Below are positions 14,715 through 23,276 of a DNA stretch of 32,876 nt, in pieces. The stretch is taken from assembly GCA_023664455.1 (NCBI GenBank), contig JAMPFM010000032.1, forward strand, positions 1-32,876, given 5' to 3'. A program made the position numbers and the translations under genes. Numbering within the stretch: position 1 is the stretch's first letter; each line of letters begins with the position of its first letter. Under the pieces are notes generated by a model, which saw only the letters and a list, made by a program, of their open reading frames with translations, did not search any database and was not told where the DNA came from. The DNA is from Blautia sp. Its GTDB lineage: Bacteria; Bacillota; Clostridia; Lachnospirales; Lachnospiraceae.

Positions 14715-16628
14715 TTACGGTTCTACCTTCCGTACCTCCCTATCATATGTAAAAATCCCATTGACCTCTTCTTCCACATCGGACAACTGCGTATAGACGC
14801 TGGCGCACAATCCTTCGGGAATCTGCGCTTTCACTTTCTGCATCCGTCTCTTAAAGGCGGCGTTTAAGCTTTCACCGCTTCTATGCGTTCCGTATCCGTA
14901 CAATTTCTCATAAGCACTGTGCCCTGCAACGCGCAGGGAATAGCCGCCAAACTCTGATAATACGGTTGCCCGCTCTTTTTCCGGTGAAAATTTCAGGGCA
15001 AAAAAGTAGTTGTGAATGCTCTGCATGTCCCCGCCTTCCTGGTCGAACCAGCCGCTTGCCTGGTCGATTAGGCGGCTGTTATCACAGGCGCGTGCGATTT
15101 CTGTCATCTTCTCTGCAGAAAACTGCCCCCAGCCTTCGTTGAAGATTACCCAGACCGCGATGCTTGGATGGCATTTTAAAAGCCGGATTGTCTCTTTCAT
15201 TTCGCGGATAAACTCCCGCCTTCCTTTTTGCTCCGCGCGGGATAAAAGTTTCAAGCAGTTATCGCGGATTTTTAATCTTTTGCGGGAAAAAAGCGTCGCT
15301 GCGTAAGTCACAAACCAGTGCTTGTAATCAGAGCCGCCGTTGACCATATCCTGCCACACAACCATGCCGAGCCTGTCGCAATGGTAATACCACCGCTGCG
15401 GCTCGATTTTGATATGCTTCCGCAGCATATTGAAGCCCAATTTTTTCATTTCCGTTATATCAAAGATAAACGCTTCATCGGAAGGCGCGGTATAAAGCCC
15501 GTCCGGCCAATACCCCTGGTCAAGCACGCCGTTTAAAAACTGCACCTTCCCATTCAGGCAGATGCGCGGAATCCCTTCTGCATCTTTTTCAATCGTAAAG
15601 GTTCGCATGGCAAAATAGCTCACTACCGTATCCTTCCCCATCGTAACCGTAAAATAATACAAATAGGGCTCTTCGCATGTCCAAGATTTTATGTATGGCA
15701 GCCGGATTTCTATCTCCTGATTGGAAAGACCGTCTGCTTCTGCTATGATACCGCCTTGGAATGGATGCCCTGCTTCCACCATGATACTGCCTTGGGATAG
15801 ACGCCCTGCTTCCGCTATGATACCGCCTTGGGATGGACGCCCTGCTTCCGCCACGCTGCTGTCTATAGATACGGTTTGTGCCTGTATATCCCGATACAGC
15901 GCCGGCTCCCGAATCTGGATTTTGACGGGAAGCTGCGCCGATGACTGAATGCGAATCCGCACACACTCCTGCTCTAACAGTGGCTTTGCCGTCAGCTCTT
16001 CCACATAGCGCTCTGGTACATATTCCATCCAGACCGTCTGCCAGATACCGCTCTGCGCCGTATAGAACATTCCGCCCCGTCTTAGCTTCTGTTTTCCCCT
16101 CGCATGATAGGACGTATCGCTCAAATCCCGCACGGCAAGAATCAGCTCGTTTTCCGAAATCATGCTGCTTTCCCCGGTGGCAGCCGCTGCGTCACCCACA
16201 GAAGGCATTCCCTTTTTCCGGCAATACTCCGTAATGTCCACGGAAAAAGGAAGATAGCCGCCCATATGCCGCGCCGCTTTTTTCCCATTGATATAAATCA
16301 GACATGCCTGGTCTACCGCCCCAAAATAAAGTATCAGCCGGTTCCCTGCCGCCAGCTTAGCCCGGTCGATGGGCAGTTTCGTGCGATACCACAGATATTC
16401 GTCCGGCTGTAACTGCCTCCCGACGCCGGATAAAACGCTTTCCGGCGAAAAAGGCACGAGAATCTGACCATCGTATGCTTCCGGCTTTTGAAATTTTTTC
16501 GTAAAAGCATATTCCCAATAGCCATTTAAGTTTACATAACTCTCTCTTTGTAATAGTGGGCGGGGATATTCCTGTAACACATGATGACTGTCAATCCCTC
16601 TTCCCCAGCGCGTATATAATTGTTCCAT
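14715..16628 (-). CDS. Glycoside hydrolase family 2 protein (beta-galactosidase/glucuronidase type)
   Basis: A 637-residue GH2 enzyme. The N-terminal jelly-roll is recognisable from RESYVNLNGYWEYAFT. LVPFSPESVLSG and YLWYRTKLPI follow, then an immunoglobulin-like domain and the TIM barrel (YLNGV-type FLNGVLDQGYWPDGLY). The acid/base is E498 in VIFNEGWGQF and the likely nucleophile E559 in VLSEFGGYS. There is no signal peptide, so it should act inside on imported oligosaccharides. The frame reaches 16658, but the ATG at 16628, behind AAAGGAG, is more likely. It follows spoVAD by 20 nt on the same strand. Residues about 258-298 are an inserted 12-residue repeat. Substrate (galactoside, glucuronide or mannoside) is not determined. 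Confidence 0.9.
   Translation of the reverse strand: MEQLYTRWGRGIDSHHVLQEYPRPLLQRESYVNLNGYWEYAFTKKFQKPEAYDGQILVPFSPESVLSGVGRQLQPDEYLWYRTKLPIDRAKLAAGNRLILYFGAVDQACLIYINGKKAARHMGGYLPFSVDITEYCRKKGMPSVGDAAAATGESSMISENELILAVRDLSDTSYHARGKQKLRRGGMFYTAQSGIWQTVWMEYVPERYVEELTAKPLLEQECVRIRIQSSAQLPVKIQIREPALYRDIQAQTVSIDSSVAEAGRPSQGGIIAEAGRLSQGSIMVEAGHPFQGGIIAEADGLSNQEIEIRLPYIKSWTCEEPYLYYFTVTMGKDTVVSYFAMRTFTIEKDAEGIPRICLNGKVQFLNGVLDQGYWPDGLYTAPSDEAFIFDITEMKKLGFNMLRKHIKIEPQRWYYHCDRLGMVVWQDMVNGGSDYKHWFVTYAATLFSRKRLKIRDNCLKLLSRAEQKGRREFIREMKETIRLLKCHPSIAVWVIFNEGWGQFSAEKMTEIARACDNSRLIDQASGWFDQEGGDMQSIHNYFFALKFSPEKERATVLSEFGGYSLRVAGHSAYEKLYGYGTHRSGESLNAAFKRRMQKVKAQIPEGLCASVYTQLSDVEEEVNGIFTYDREVRKVEP
15734..15856 (-). 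repeat. 36-bp in-frame tandem repeat in the GH2 gene
   Basis: Three full 36-bp units at 15734-15769, 15770-15805 and 15806-15841, followed by a partial unit, encode 12-residue repeats of the type AEAGRPSQGGII. Units differ by only a few bases, so the array is young. It lies in the loop between the second domain and the strand beginning EIEIRLPYIKSW. Confidence 0.92.
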
Positions 16629-16648
16629 CAATCGCTGCAGCTCCTTTC

Positions 16649-17662
16649 TTATGCACACCCTTCCAGCACAACCCCATGCGCGATGCCCGGAATGGTTTTT
16701 CCTTCATTGAAACTCGTTTTACTAAGCAGCGCTCCCGTGGGTAAAAATAACACTCGTTTCCAAACTCCTTCTTCTATCTTTTTCAGGATATAAGCGGACA
16801 GAACGACCGCTGAACAGCCGCAGCCGGAACCGCCCGCATTGGCGCCCTGTTTTTCCCTGTCAAAAATTTCCATGCCGCAGTCCATGTGCTGCTTGCTGAT
16901 ATCAATGTTCTTTTCTTTTAACAAATCGAACAGTAATTTCTGCCCGACCGTTCCCAGATCTCCGGTGATAATCTTATCGTAATCTTCCGGCGTCCTACCG
17001 AAATCCGCCAGATTCTGCCAGATGGTATCGGCGGCTGCTGGTGCCATACACGCGCCCATGTTCATCGAATCTTTCACACCATAATCCATGATTTTACCAA
17101 AAGTAACACCTGTTATCTGTGCGCGGGGCGACTTGCCGGCCGCAGCAGATAGTAAAAACGCCGCGCTTCCCGTAACTGTCCATGTGGAAGAAAGGGGACG
17201 CTGATTTCCATAGGCAAGGGGGAAGCGAAATTCTTTCTCAGCGCTTGCGAAGTGGCTGGAAGTGACGCAGAAAGCGTTGTCCACAAATCCGCCGGCTATT
17301 GCCATACTGCCCACCGCCATCGAAAGACCGCAGGTAGAACAGGCTCCATAAAGACCGATGTGGGGCGTCTTTAGGGACGCAATCCCGAAACTGCTGGCAA
17401 TGGACTGTCCCAGCAAATCCCCTGCAAAAATCAACTGCACTTCTTCTTTTTTCATGTTTTCTTTATCCAGAACCATCTGCAATGCTTCTTTTTGCAGCGT
17501 GCTTTCCGCTTCCTCCCAGGTCTGGGCGCCAAACATATCGTCCTGCCCCACTTTATCAAACAGCTTTCCCATAGGTCCCTGCCCTTCTTTACTGCCCACG
17601 ATAGAACCGCTGTTTACAATATAGGGCGGCTGCCCAAACTGAATGCTCTGTTTTCCCAACAT
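16649..17662 (-). CDS. spoVAD: Stage V sporulation protein AD
   Basis: A 337-residue thiolase-fold protein, the dipicolinic-acid-binding subunit of the SpoVA channel needed for DPA uptake in sporulation and its release in germination. Family features are GKQSIQFGQPPYIVNSGSIV at the N-terminus, GLYGACSTCGLSMAVGS, RPLSSTWTVTGSAAFLL, YDKIITGDLGTVG and NAGGSGCGCSAVV. The length matches SpoVAD (about 338). GAAAGGAGC precedes the ATG. It is separated from spoVAE in this window, and spoVAC is absent here. The downstream gene is a GH2 hydrolase with no sporulation role known. Confidence 0.96.
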   Translation of the reverse strand: MLGKQSIQFGQPPYIVNSGSIVGSKEGQGPMGKLFDKVGQDDMFGAQTWEEAESTLQKEALQMVLDKENMKKEEVQLIFAGDLLGQSIASSFGIASLKTPHIGLYGACSTCGLSMAVGSMAIAGGFVDNAFCVTSSHFASAEKEFRFPLAYGNQRPLSSTWTVTGSAAFLLSAAAGKSPRAQITGVTFGKIMDYGVKDSMNMGACMAPAAADTIWQNLADFGRTPEDYDKIITGDLGTVGQKLLFDLLKEKNIDISKQHMDCGMEIFDREKQGANAGGSGCGCSAVVLSAYILKKIEEGVWKRVLFLPTGALLSKTSFNEGKTIPGIAHGVVLEGCA

Positions 17663-18113
17663 CTATTTATGCTCCTTTCCTTACGCAATACTATGAGCTT
17701 AGTATCCATAAATATCTGGAAAATATGCACAATCTACGGGAAAAAATGGCTGGTTCCTTGTAAAAATACTATCACAGAATCTGCACGTTTGTAAACCCAA
17801 AGCAAAATTTGACGAAAATATTGCAATTTTTGTTCTCTTTCTATATAATATTTATGATAAAATTATACTTTAATTCTTTTTTAATCTTCTACAATTACAA
17901 TCTTCTATAATTAGGAAGGGTACATTGCACAAATGTTCATGAAAATAATACGCAAAGAAATTTTTAGAAAAGTCATATGCCAGCGCCAATGCGGGCGGAC
18001 ATTCTGCGCTCTTTTCCACCCCCCCCCTAACAAAAGATGTATTCTTCACCGCCCAAATCCCTGCCTAAAATGCAGGAAATACCGATTAATCATTACTTAA
18101 AGGAGAGAACATC
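17663..18113 (+). other. 451-bp gene-poor region between spoVAD and the second chemoreceptor
   Basis: It holds the promoter at 17821-17849, an AT-rich stretch, a nine-C homopolymer at 18019-18027, a small hairpin CCTGC/GCAGG near 18060-18076, and an AAAGGAGAG ribosome site for the chemoreceptor. A 55-codon frame at 17933-18100 is considered doubtful. No terminator or known riboswitch was recognised. Confidence 0.6.
17821..17849 (+). promoter_or_regulatory. Sigma-A promoter upstream of the second chemoreceptor
   Basis: TTGCAA (17821-17826), a 17-nt spacer and consensus TATAAT (17844-17849). The start codon at 18114 is about 258 nt downstream of the predicted transcription start, so the leader is long. 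Confidence 0.6.
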
Positions 18114-19595
18114 ATGAATCCAGAAGTTTTAAAAAGCGAAGAAAAAAGAATGAATCTTATTATGTTTGCATTCTACCTTGTGATACCGGTTGTTGCGTTT
18201 TTGTTTGTATTATTTTTCAATGGCGGTTCTATGAAAGACAGCATCGCCTTGATTATGATCGTACTTAGCATACTGATTAAGGTATTCGAGAAACCGCTTG
18301 GAAAATATGCGAAATATCTGTATGTTTCCATTATGCCGGTAATCGGGGCAGTCATCATTGTTGCGGGCACTCCCGGCGCCTTTGCCGCGATGGTGGAAGC
18401 TTATTTTCTCATACTGATTTTAACGATTCCTTACTATGATTTATCCGTTGTCATCGTATACTCGGCGGTTCTCATCATCTCAAACCTGGCTGCCATGCTA
18501 ATCTTTCCGGAGTCGTTTCTTGCTATGGACACAATCCCTATCTGGATATTTATCGTTATGGTCTACGCACTTGCCGTCATGGTGGCAATTATGATTGTTA
18601 CAAGAGCACACACGTTATTTATTGCAGTCGAGACCAAGGAGCAGGAAACGGAAGAAGTGCTTGAAAACGTGCGCACCGCTTTTGAAGGTATGCAGGCATC
18701 TTCCAGCGAAATCTATGACGCCTTACATAACTTTGAAGCCAGCGCGACAGAAATCGCTGCCTCCACCGAGGAAATTTCCAAAAGCGCTGACCAGCAGATT
18801 CAGCAGGTACAGGGAAGCCTCGATATCTTTGGCGATTTGAACGATAAAATTGCAAGCTCCGAAGACCGCGCCGTCCAGACAATCGAAAACATCCAAAAAT
18901 TAAAGGATAAAAATGAGCAGGGCATCGCTTCGATTACGGAACTTTCTGAGAAATTCCGGGAAAATACCGAAGCCACCAAAACGGCTTCCGAGGGCGTCAC
19001 CTTACTGGCACAGAAATCAAATTCCATCGGCGAAATCATCGAAAGCATCGGTCAGATTGCCAGACAGACGAATCTGCTTGCACTCAATGCGGCGATTGAA
19101 GCGGCAAGAGCAGGGGAAGCCGGAAAAGGGTTTGCAGTCGTAGCGGACGAAATTAACTCCTTATCCTCAGAATCCTCTGACGCAACCAAGAAGATTGATA
19201 CGATTCTACAAGATGTCCTCTCTACGGTATCCGAAATCAACGGCGTCATGGACCATAACAACGTGATTGTAAGTGAATCCAGCGCCAAGTTAAACGACAC
19301 AGTCGAAATCTTTGACGCTATCCTGCATTCGTCGGAAGAGGTTATCGAGATTATCAACCTGCTCAAAGAGGAGCTGGACCATATCGTCGCTATCAAAGAG
19401 CAGCTCTCAACCGCCATGCAAAGCGTGGAAGATATTTCCCAGAAATCCGTGGAAAATACGAAAGAAATCAATGCTTCCACGGAAGCGCAGGCAGTTGGCA
19501 TGGAAACGATTATGAAGACAATGGAAAATGTACAAAGCAGTATGAGTAAACTTGCTGCTGTACTGAATGTCGAAATGCAGACTGTATCAAAATAA
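18114..19595 (+). CDS. Methyl-accepting chemotaxis protein with a multi-helix membrane sensor
   Basis: A 493-residue receptor. After a short basic lead there are about six membrane helices within residues 14-165 and only short loops, so no sizeable extracellular domain exists. A long coiled coil begins near 170, and the signalling tip is [20 protein letters not shown] near residues 315-335, followed by [27 protein letters not shown] precedes the ATG by about 8 nt. No HAMP domain was recognised. This layout suggests sensing within or through the membrane (for example of energy state or a lipophilic compound), which is speculative. A strong terminator follows. Confidence 0.92.
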   Translation: MNPEVLKSEEKRMNLIMFAFYLVIPVVAFLFVLFFNGGSMKDSIALIMIVLSILIKVFEKPLGKYAKYLYVSIMPVIGAVIIVAGTPGAFAAMVEAYFLILILTIPYYDLSVVIVYSAVLIISNLAAMLIFPESFLAMDTIPIWIFIVMVYALAVMVAIMIVTRAHTLFIAVETKEQETEEVLENVRTAFEGMQASSSEIYDALHNFEASATEIAASTEEISKSADQQIQQVQGSLDIFGDLNDKIASSEDRAVQTIENIQKLKDKNEQGIASITELSEKFRENTEATKTASEGVTLLAQKSNSIGEIIESIGQIARQTNLLALNAAIEAARAGEAGKGFAVVADEINSLSSESSDATKKIDTILQDVLSTVSEINGVMDHNNVIVSESSAKLNDTVEIFDAILHSSEEVIEIINLLKEELDHIVAIKEQLSTAMQSVEDISQKSVENTKEINASTEAQAVGMETIMKTMENVQSSMSKLAAVLNVEMQTVSK

Positions 19596-19659
19596 CAGTA
19601 CACATGTCGCCTGACAGTAATATAACATTTGATACTTTATCATTTTCTCATCTAAATTA

Positions 19660-19697
19660 AAAGGTCAAAGCCGGTTATCCTGCCGGCTTTGACCTTT
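19660..19697. terminator. Strong bidirectional terminator
   Basis: AAGGTCAAAGCCGG pairs perfectly with CCGGCTTTGACCTT across an 8-nt loop and is followed by seven or more T on the plus strand. The reverse direction ends in TTTTAATTT, so it may also stop transcription of the convergent phosphopantetheinyl transferase operon. Confidence 0.9.
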
Positions 19698-19699
19698 TT

Positions 19700-20386
19700 T
19701 TATTCAATAACAATCGTTTGTAAATCCGGTGTAAAGTCCGCCTCTTCACAACACACTGCAATCCGGTATCGCACGTTTTCCTGTAGACTGTCCGGCATAT
19801 GGTATTCTTTCATAAAATAACTATTGTTATTTACATTATGCTGCACCGATACACTGCCATCCTCTTCTACACCAATCGTAAAAGCGTCGAGCGGAAGGGA
19901 CATGCCCAGTCCCGTTACTTTGAGAAAGCTCTCTTTCATCGTCCAGATTCTAAACATCCTCTCCGCCTGCTCTTCTACGGTCCCAGCCCTGCGTATCCAG
20001 GCAAGCTCTTCTTTCGCAAAAAAGCGTTCCGCCAGACGTTCTTTTCCACTGCGCACCCATTCGATATCATTCCCGACCTCAGTACCGCCGATACTGCAGA
20101 TTGCATAATGCCCGGAATGGGACAAGGAAAAATGTATATTAGGATAATACCTAAAATAAGGTTTTCCCTGCGCTCCTACGTCGTATTCCATTATCCGCTC
20201 TTCCAGACCATAGTCTTGTAATGCTTTATGCAGGGCAATCCCCGCCCCAAGGCTTCTGTTTTTATCCTTCCAATGCTTCAACAGCGTAATTTTCTGCCGC
20301 CGGTAAGGGGACACAAAACCGAGCGCCCGTTCAAAAAGCTCTTCATCTTCAAATTGTCTTACATCAATTATATATGTCCTAATCAT
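19700..20386 (-). CDS. 4'-phosphopantetheinyl transferase, Sfp type
   Basis: A 228-residue Sfp-family enzyme that transfers phosphopantetheine from CoA to carrier-protein serines. Motifs are FSLSHSGHYAICSIG, VGNDIEWV with Mg-binding D107 and E109, and RIWTMKESFLKVTGLGM with W148, E152 and K156. The frame continues upstream over the helicase gene, but the family begins at MIRTYIIDVRQF, so the ATG at 20386 is used; the ribosome site is weak (GGAAG) and the start is 7 nt from the helicase stop, consistent with coupling. Sfp types usually serve polyketide or peptide synthases; none is seen in this window. Confidence 0.92.
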   Translation of the reverse strand: MIRTYIIDVRQFEDEELFERALGFVSPYRRQKITLLKHWKDKNRSLGAGIALHKALQDYGLEERIMEYDVGAQGKPYFRYYPNIHFSLSHSGHYAICSIGGTEVGNDIEWVRSGKERLAERFFAKEELAWIRRAGTVEEQAERMFRIWTMKESFLKVTGLGMSLPLDAFTIGVEEDGSVSVQHNVNNNSYFMKEYHMPDSLQENVRYRIAVCCEEADFTPDLQTIVIE

Positions 20387-20393
20387 AACTACT

Positions 20394-22319
20394 TCATTCT
20401 TCCGCCATAAGGCAATCCTCACAAATCCGGTAAGAATAGTCCCACGGAAGCGGTTTCCCGCAAAGATTACATTTTTTCTCAAACTGCTGCTTATTTTCCC
20501 GCAAACAAACGCCGATGGCACGCTGCGCGGCTTCCCTGTTGGCATCCAGCATTTCCCTGTCAACCACCCAGTTCATCCTGCCCGCAAACTGGCTGTACAA
20601 ATCCAGCTTCTTATAATAAGATTCCAGCTCTTCCAACGCGCCCCCGTTAGGATACGCCGGACACCCCTGCTCTTTCACCGGATTTTCACAGTATTTCAGC
20701 CACAGCCGTAAAACCTCTTTATCTTTGACATCGAAAGGGCAAGTCACCAGCGCAAGCACTCGTTTCTTATCCTGCAACTGCCCCTGCGCCTTCCGGTAAT
20801 TCTTCAGATAGCGATACTTCCTGACACTTTCCGCCATCGATATTTTATCATAAAAGTCTGCGCCACCCGCATTTTCCCAGATTTCAATAATCTCATCTAA
20901 CTCCATAGGAATATCCAGCAGCACCTCCGGGAAGCCGATTCGTGCTTTTTCCAGAGGATGAAACGCTTCCTTCAGTTTCTTGCCGATATACCCCACGTCC
21001 ACGGCGGACTGCACATATCCGGTATCATAGAACCCGAAACGCCCCGCCCGTCCCGCAATCTGGCGGATTTCTTCTGAGCGTATGCGACGTTTTTCTGTTC
21101 CGTCGAATTTAATCGTGTTCATAAACACAACCCGGCGTATCGGCAGATTGATGCCCATGCCGATTGCGTCTGTCGCCACCACGACCTCATGGGAGCCTTC
21201 TGCAAAAAGCTGTACCTGTTCCCGCCGCGTCTTCGGCGGCAGGTTCCCATAAATAACACTTGCTTTTATTCCCTGCATTTCCAATGCCGCCGCAATGGCA
21301 AGTACGTTTTTCTTGGAAAAAGTAATTAGTGCATCTCCTTTTTCCACATCTCGATTCATATCATATTTTTCCGGTATAAATTCCAGCTTCGTATTCCGCT
21401 CATGATAGACCAAATCGTAAGTATCCCCACAGCGCGCAATCATCTGAATTAGCAGCTTTTCGGCAATCGGGGACGCGCAGACATGAATTTCCTGCGCGCG
21501 GATTCCCAGGATAGCTCTCGTCCAACTGCTGCCCCTATTCTCATCCTCTATCATCTGTGCCTCGTCAATCACGGCAATATCATAGATTTCCTTTAAATCC
21601 AGCACTTCTATCGTAGACGCCTGACAAAAGCTGCCCGGCGTCCTGATTCTTTCCTCTCCCGTAATCATACTGCAGGGCACGCCCGCCGCCGTCATGGTGT
21701 CATAGACCTCCAACGCCAGCAGTCTCAGCGGTCCCAGGTAAATCCCCTGATAAGCATGTTTCAGCCGCTGCAGCGCCTGATAGGTCTTGCCGCTGTTCGT
21801 CGGTCCGATGTGCAGGATAAAATTCCTGCGCATACTGCGCGCTTCCGGGTACTGCTTTTCCGGCTCCGCCTCCATCAGCTCCTCAATCCGCCGTCCCACC
21901 AAGGACATCATATAATCATCCTTATAAATTTCATAGAGGGACTTTTCGCGCAACAGTTTATAAACGCCTTCTGTCCTGATAATATCTTCTGCCGATGCAA
22001 AAGGCGCCATCGTCTGTAAAAAAGAGATATCCAGCCGAATCAGCTTGCGCAATACCTTCTTATATTTTCCCAGCAGTTTATACTCTTTATTAGAAACCGT
22101 ATAGCCCACATCGGCCATGCGTTTATGAAGTGGCACCATATCGTTTAAAATCTGATGGGCTTCCAGCTTTTTCTTTCTGGCAATCCGCTGCTCCAACTGC
22201 CTGATATGGCGTTCGCAGCCCCTCAGAAAAGCCCTCTGTTTCGTATAAGGTATTTTTAGAAATGCCCGCCGGTATACTTCCTCAATTTCTCCGCTAATCT
22301 CATAGGTTACATTTTCCAT
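20394..22319 (-). CDS. SUV3-like DExH RNA helicase with C-terminal zinc ribbon
   Basis: A 641-residue superfamily 2 helicase resembling the SUV3/SUPV3L1 group. It has an N-terminal helical region of about 165 residues, Walker A HIGPTNSGKTYQAL (GKT at 177-179), motif II IDEAQM (252-255), a VVVATDAIGMGINLP motif V and motif VI QIAGRAGRFG near 420. The C-terminal end is a CxxC...CxxC zinc ribbon (CNLCGKPLPWDY... CEDCL). In mitochondria SUV3 works with a 3'-to-5' exonuclease in RNA decay; the bacterial role is unknown. It follows the YitT gene by 13 nt and precedes the phosphopantetheinyl transferase, so an operon is likely. Confidence 0.88.
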   Translation of the reverse strand: MENVTYEISGEIEEVYRRAFLKIPYTKQRAFLRGCERHIRQLEQRIARKKKLEAHQILNDMVPLHKRMADVGYTVSNKEYKLLGKYKKVLRKLIRLDISFLQTMAPFASAEDIIRTEGVYKLLREKSLYEIYKDDYMMSLVGRRIEELMEAEPEKQYPEARSMRRNFILHIGPTNSGKTYQALQRLKHAYQGIYLGPLRLLALEVYDTMTAAGVPCSMITGEERIRTPGSFCQASTIEVLDLKEIYDIAVIDEAQMIEDENRGSSWTRAILGIRAQEIHVCASPIAEKLLIQMIARCGDTYDLVYHERNTKLEFIPEKYDMNRDVEKGDALITFSKKNVLAIAAALEMQGIKASVIYGNLPPKTRREQVQLFAEGSHEVVVATDAIGMGINLPIRRVVFMNTIKFDGTEKRRIRSEEIRQIAGRAGRFGFYDTGYVQSAVDVGYIGKKLKEAFHPLEKARIGFPEVLLDIPMELDEIIEIWENAGGADFYDKISMAESVRKYRYLKNYRKAQGQLQDKKRVLALVTCPFDVKDKEVLRLWLKYCENPVKEQGCPAYPNGGALEELESYYKKLDLYSQFAGRMNWVVDREMLDANREAAQRAIGVCLRENKQQFEKKCNLCGKPLPWDYSYRICEDCLMAEE

Positions 22320-22332
22320 CTGATAAACTCCG

Positions 22333-23199
22333 CTACTCTGTCGGTCTCTGGTAAAAATGACCGGTCAATCCTTCCGTCCGTATCGAATTGATAAACGCGC
22401 CCTCATCCGCCTTCTTAATCTCAGCAATAACAGCCTTACTCTCTTCCTTGGACACGATAGAATAAACGACGGCTCTTTCCCGATGCTCATAAGATCCCTC
22501 GCCTTCTAAAATTGTCGCGCCATGCCCGCTGACCTTATTAATCGCCCTGCACACGGCTTTCGCCTTCGCCTTGTTCGTCACAATAAATAACGTCTGTTTC
22601 TGATATTTCGTATAGAGCACATGCAGCACCTGCGTGGACGCATACTGATAAATAATGGAATACAATGCCTTGTCCCAGCCAAACAAAACACCTGCTATCG
22701 CAATGATAATGATGTTAATTCCCAGTACAAGGTTAAAAGAATCCACGCCCTTTTTTTCCGAAAGATAAATGGCGATAAAATCCGTCCCGCCCGTCGTGGC
22801 ATTCATCAAAAGGCATAAACTGATGACAAATCCGCCAATCATACCGCCAAATATACTAATCAAAAGGGTGTCATATGTGATAACAAACCCCGGCACGATA
22901 TCCGTCAGGATACTGGAAAGCACAATCATGAGGCAGGAGTATAGCGTAAATTTCTTGCCGATAAACCGGAAACCAATATAAATCGGAATCGTATTTAGTA
23001 ATAAATTGACTACTGTATAGGGAATCTCAATATGGAAAAATGTGTTAAAAATTGCCTGTATCAGAATCGTCAGCCCCATCACGCCGCCTGGATACAGCCC
23101 GCCCGCCCGGACAAACGTCTTCGTATTCACTGCCATAATCACCGCAGCCAGACAAATCATGATAAGCCTTTTTCCATCCTTTTTCAAATCGAAACTCAT
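22333..23199 (-). CDS. YitT family membrane protein (DUF161/DUF2179)
   Basis: A 288-residue protein. It has an N-terminal membrane part of about five to six helices (GGLYPGGVMGLTILIQAIF, GGMIGGFVISLCLLMNATTGGTDFIA) and a C-terminal cytosolic DUF2179 domain (TLFIVTNKAKAKAVCRAINK ... AFINSIRTEGLTGHFYQ). The start at 23199 was chosen over 23223 because AGGAGG precedes it. The transported substrate of the YitT family is not known. It is first of three same-strand genes with a promoter at 23236-23244. Confidence 0.92.
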   Translation of the reverse strand: MSFDLKKDGKRLIMICLAAVIMAVNTKTFVRAGGLYPGGVMGLTILIQAIFNTFFHIEIPYTVVNLLLNTIPIYIGFRFIGKKFTLYSCLMIVLSSILTDIVPGFVITYDTLLISIFGGMIGGFVISLCLLMNATTGGTDFIAIYLSEKKGVDSFNLVLGINIIIIAIAGVLFGWDKALYSIIYQYASTQVLHVLYTKYQKQTLFIVTNKAKAKAVCRAINKVSGHGATILEGEGSYEHRERAVVYSIVSKEESKAVIAEIKKADEGAFINSIRTEGLTGHFYQRPTE

Positions 23200-23235
23200 A
23201 CGCCGCCTCCTATTGTCCTGCAACCATATATTGTT

Positions 23236-23244
23236 ATTATATCA
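23236..23244 (-). promoter_or_regulatory. Extended -10 promoter of the yitT-helicase-PPTase operon
   Basis: On the minus strand TGATATAAT is a perfect extended -10 about 37 nt upstream of the yitT start. A -35 is not convincing. It separates this operon from the KAS III-like gene upstream. Confidence 0.5.
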
Positions 23245-23276
23245 CTTCTAAAGGACAATAAAAAGCCGCCTTTTTC

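Noticed and set aside
18064-18090. Possible sigma-D (motility) promoter TAAA...CCGATTA before the second chemoreceptor
   Set aside because: The gap between TAAA and the CCGAT-like box is about 11 nt; the sigma-D consensus needs about 14-16.
17933-18100. 55-codon frame with several cysteines before the second chemoreceptor
   Set aside because: Weak ribosome spacing, runs through a poly-C tract, and has no recognised motif; kept only as a remark.
20387-20563. N-terminal extension of the phosphopantetheinyl transferase
   Set aside because: It overlaps the helicase gene in another frame and encodes no family sequence.
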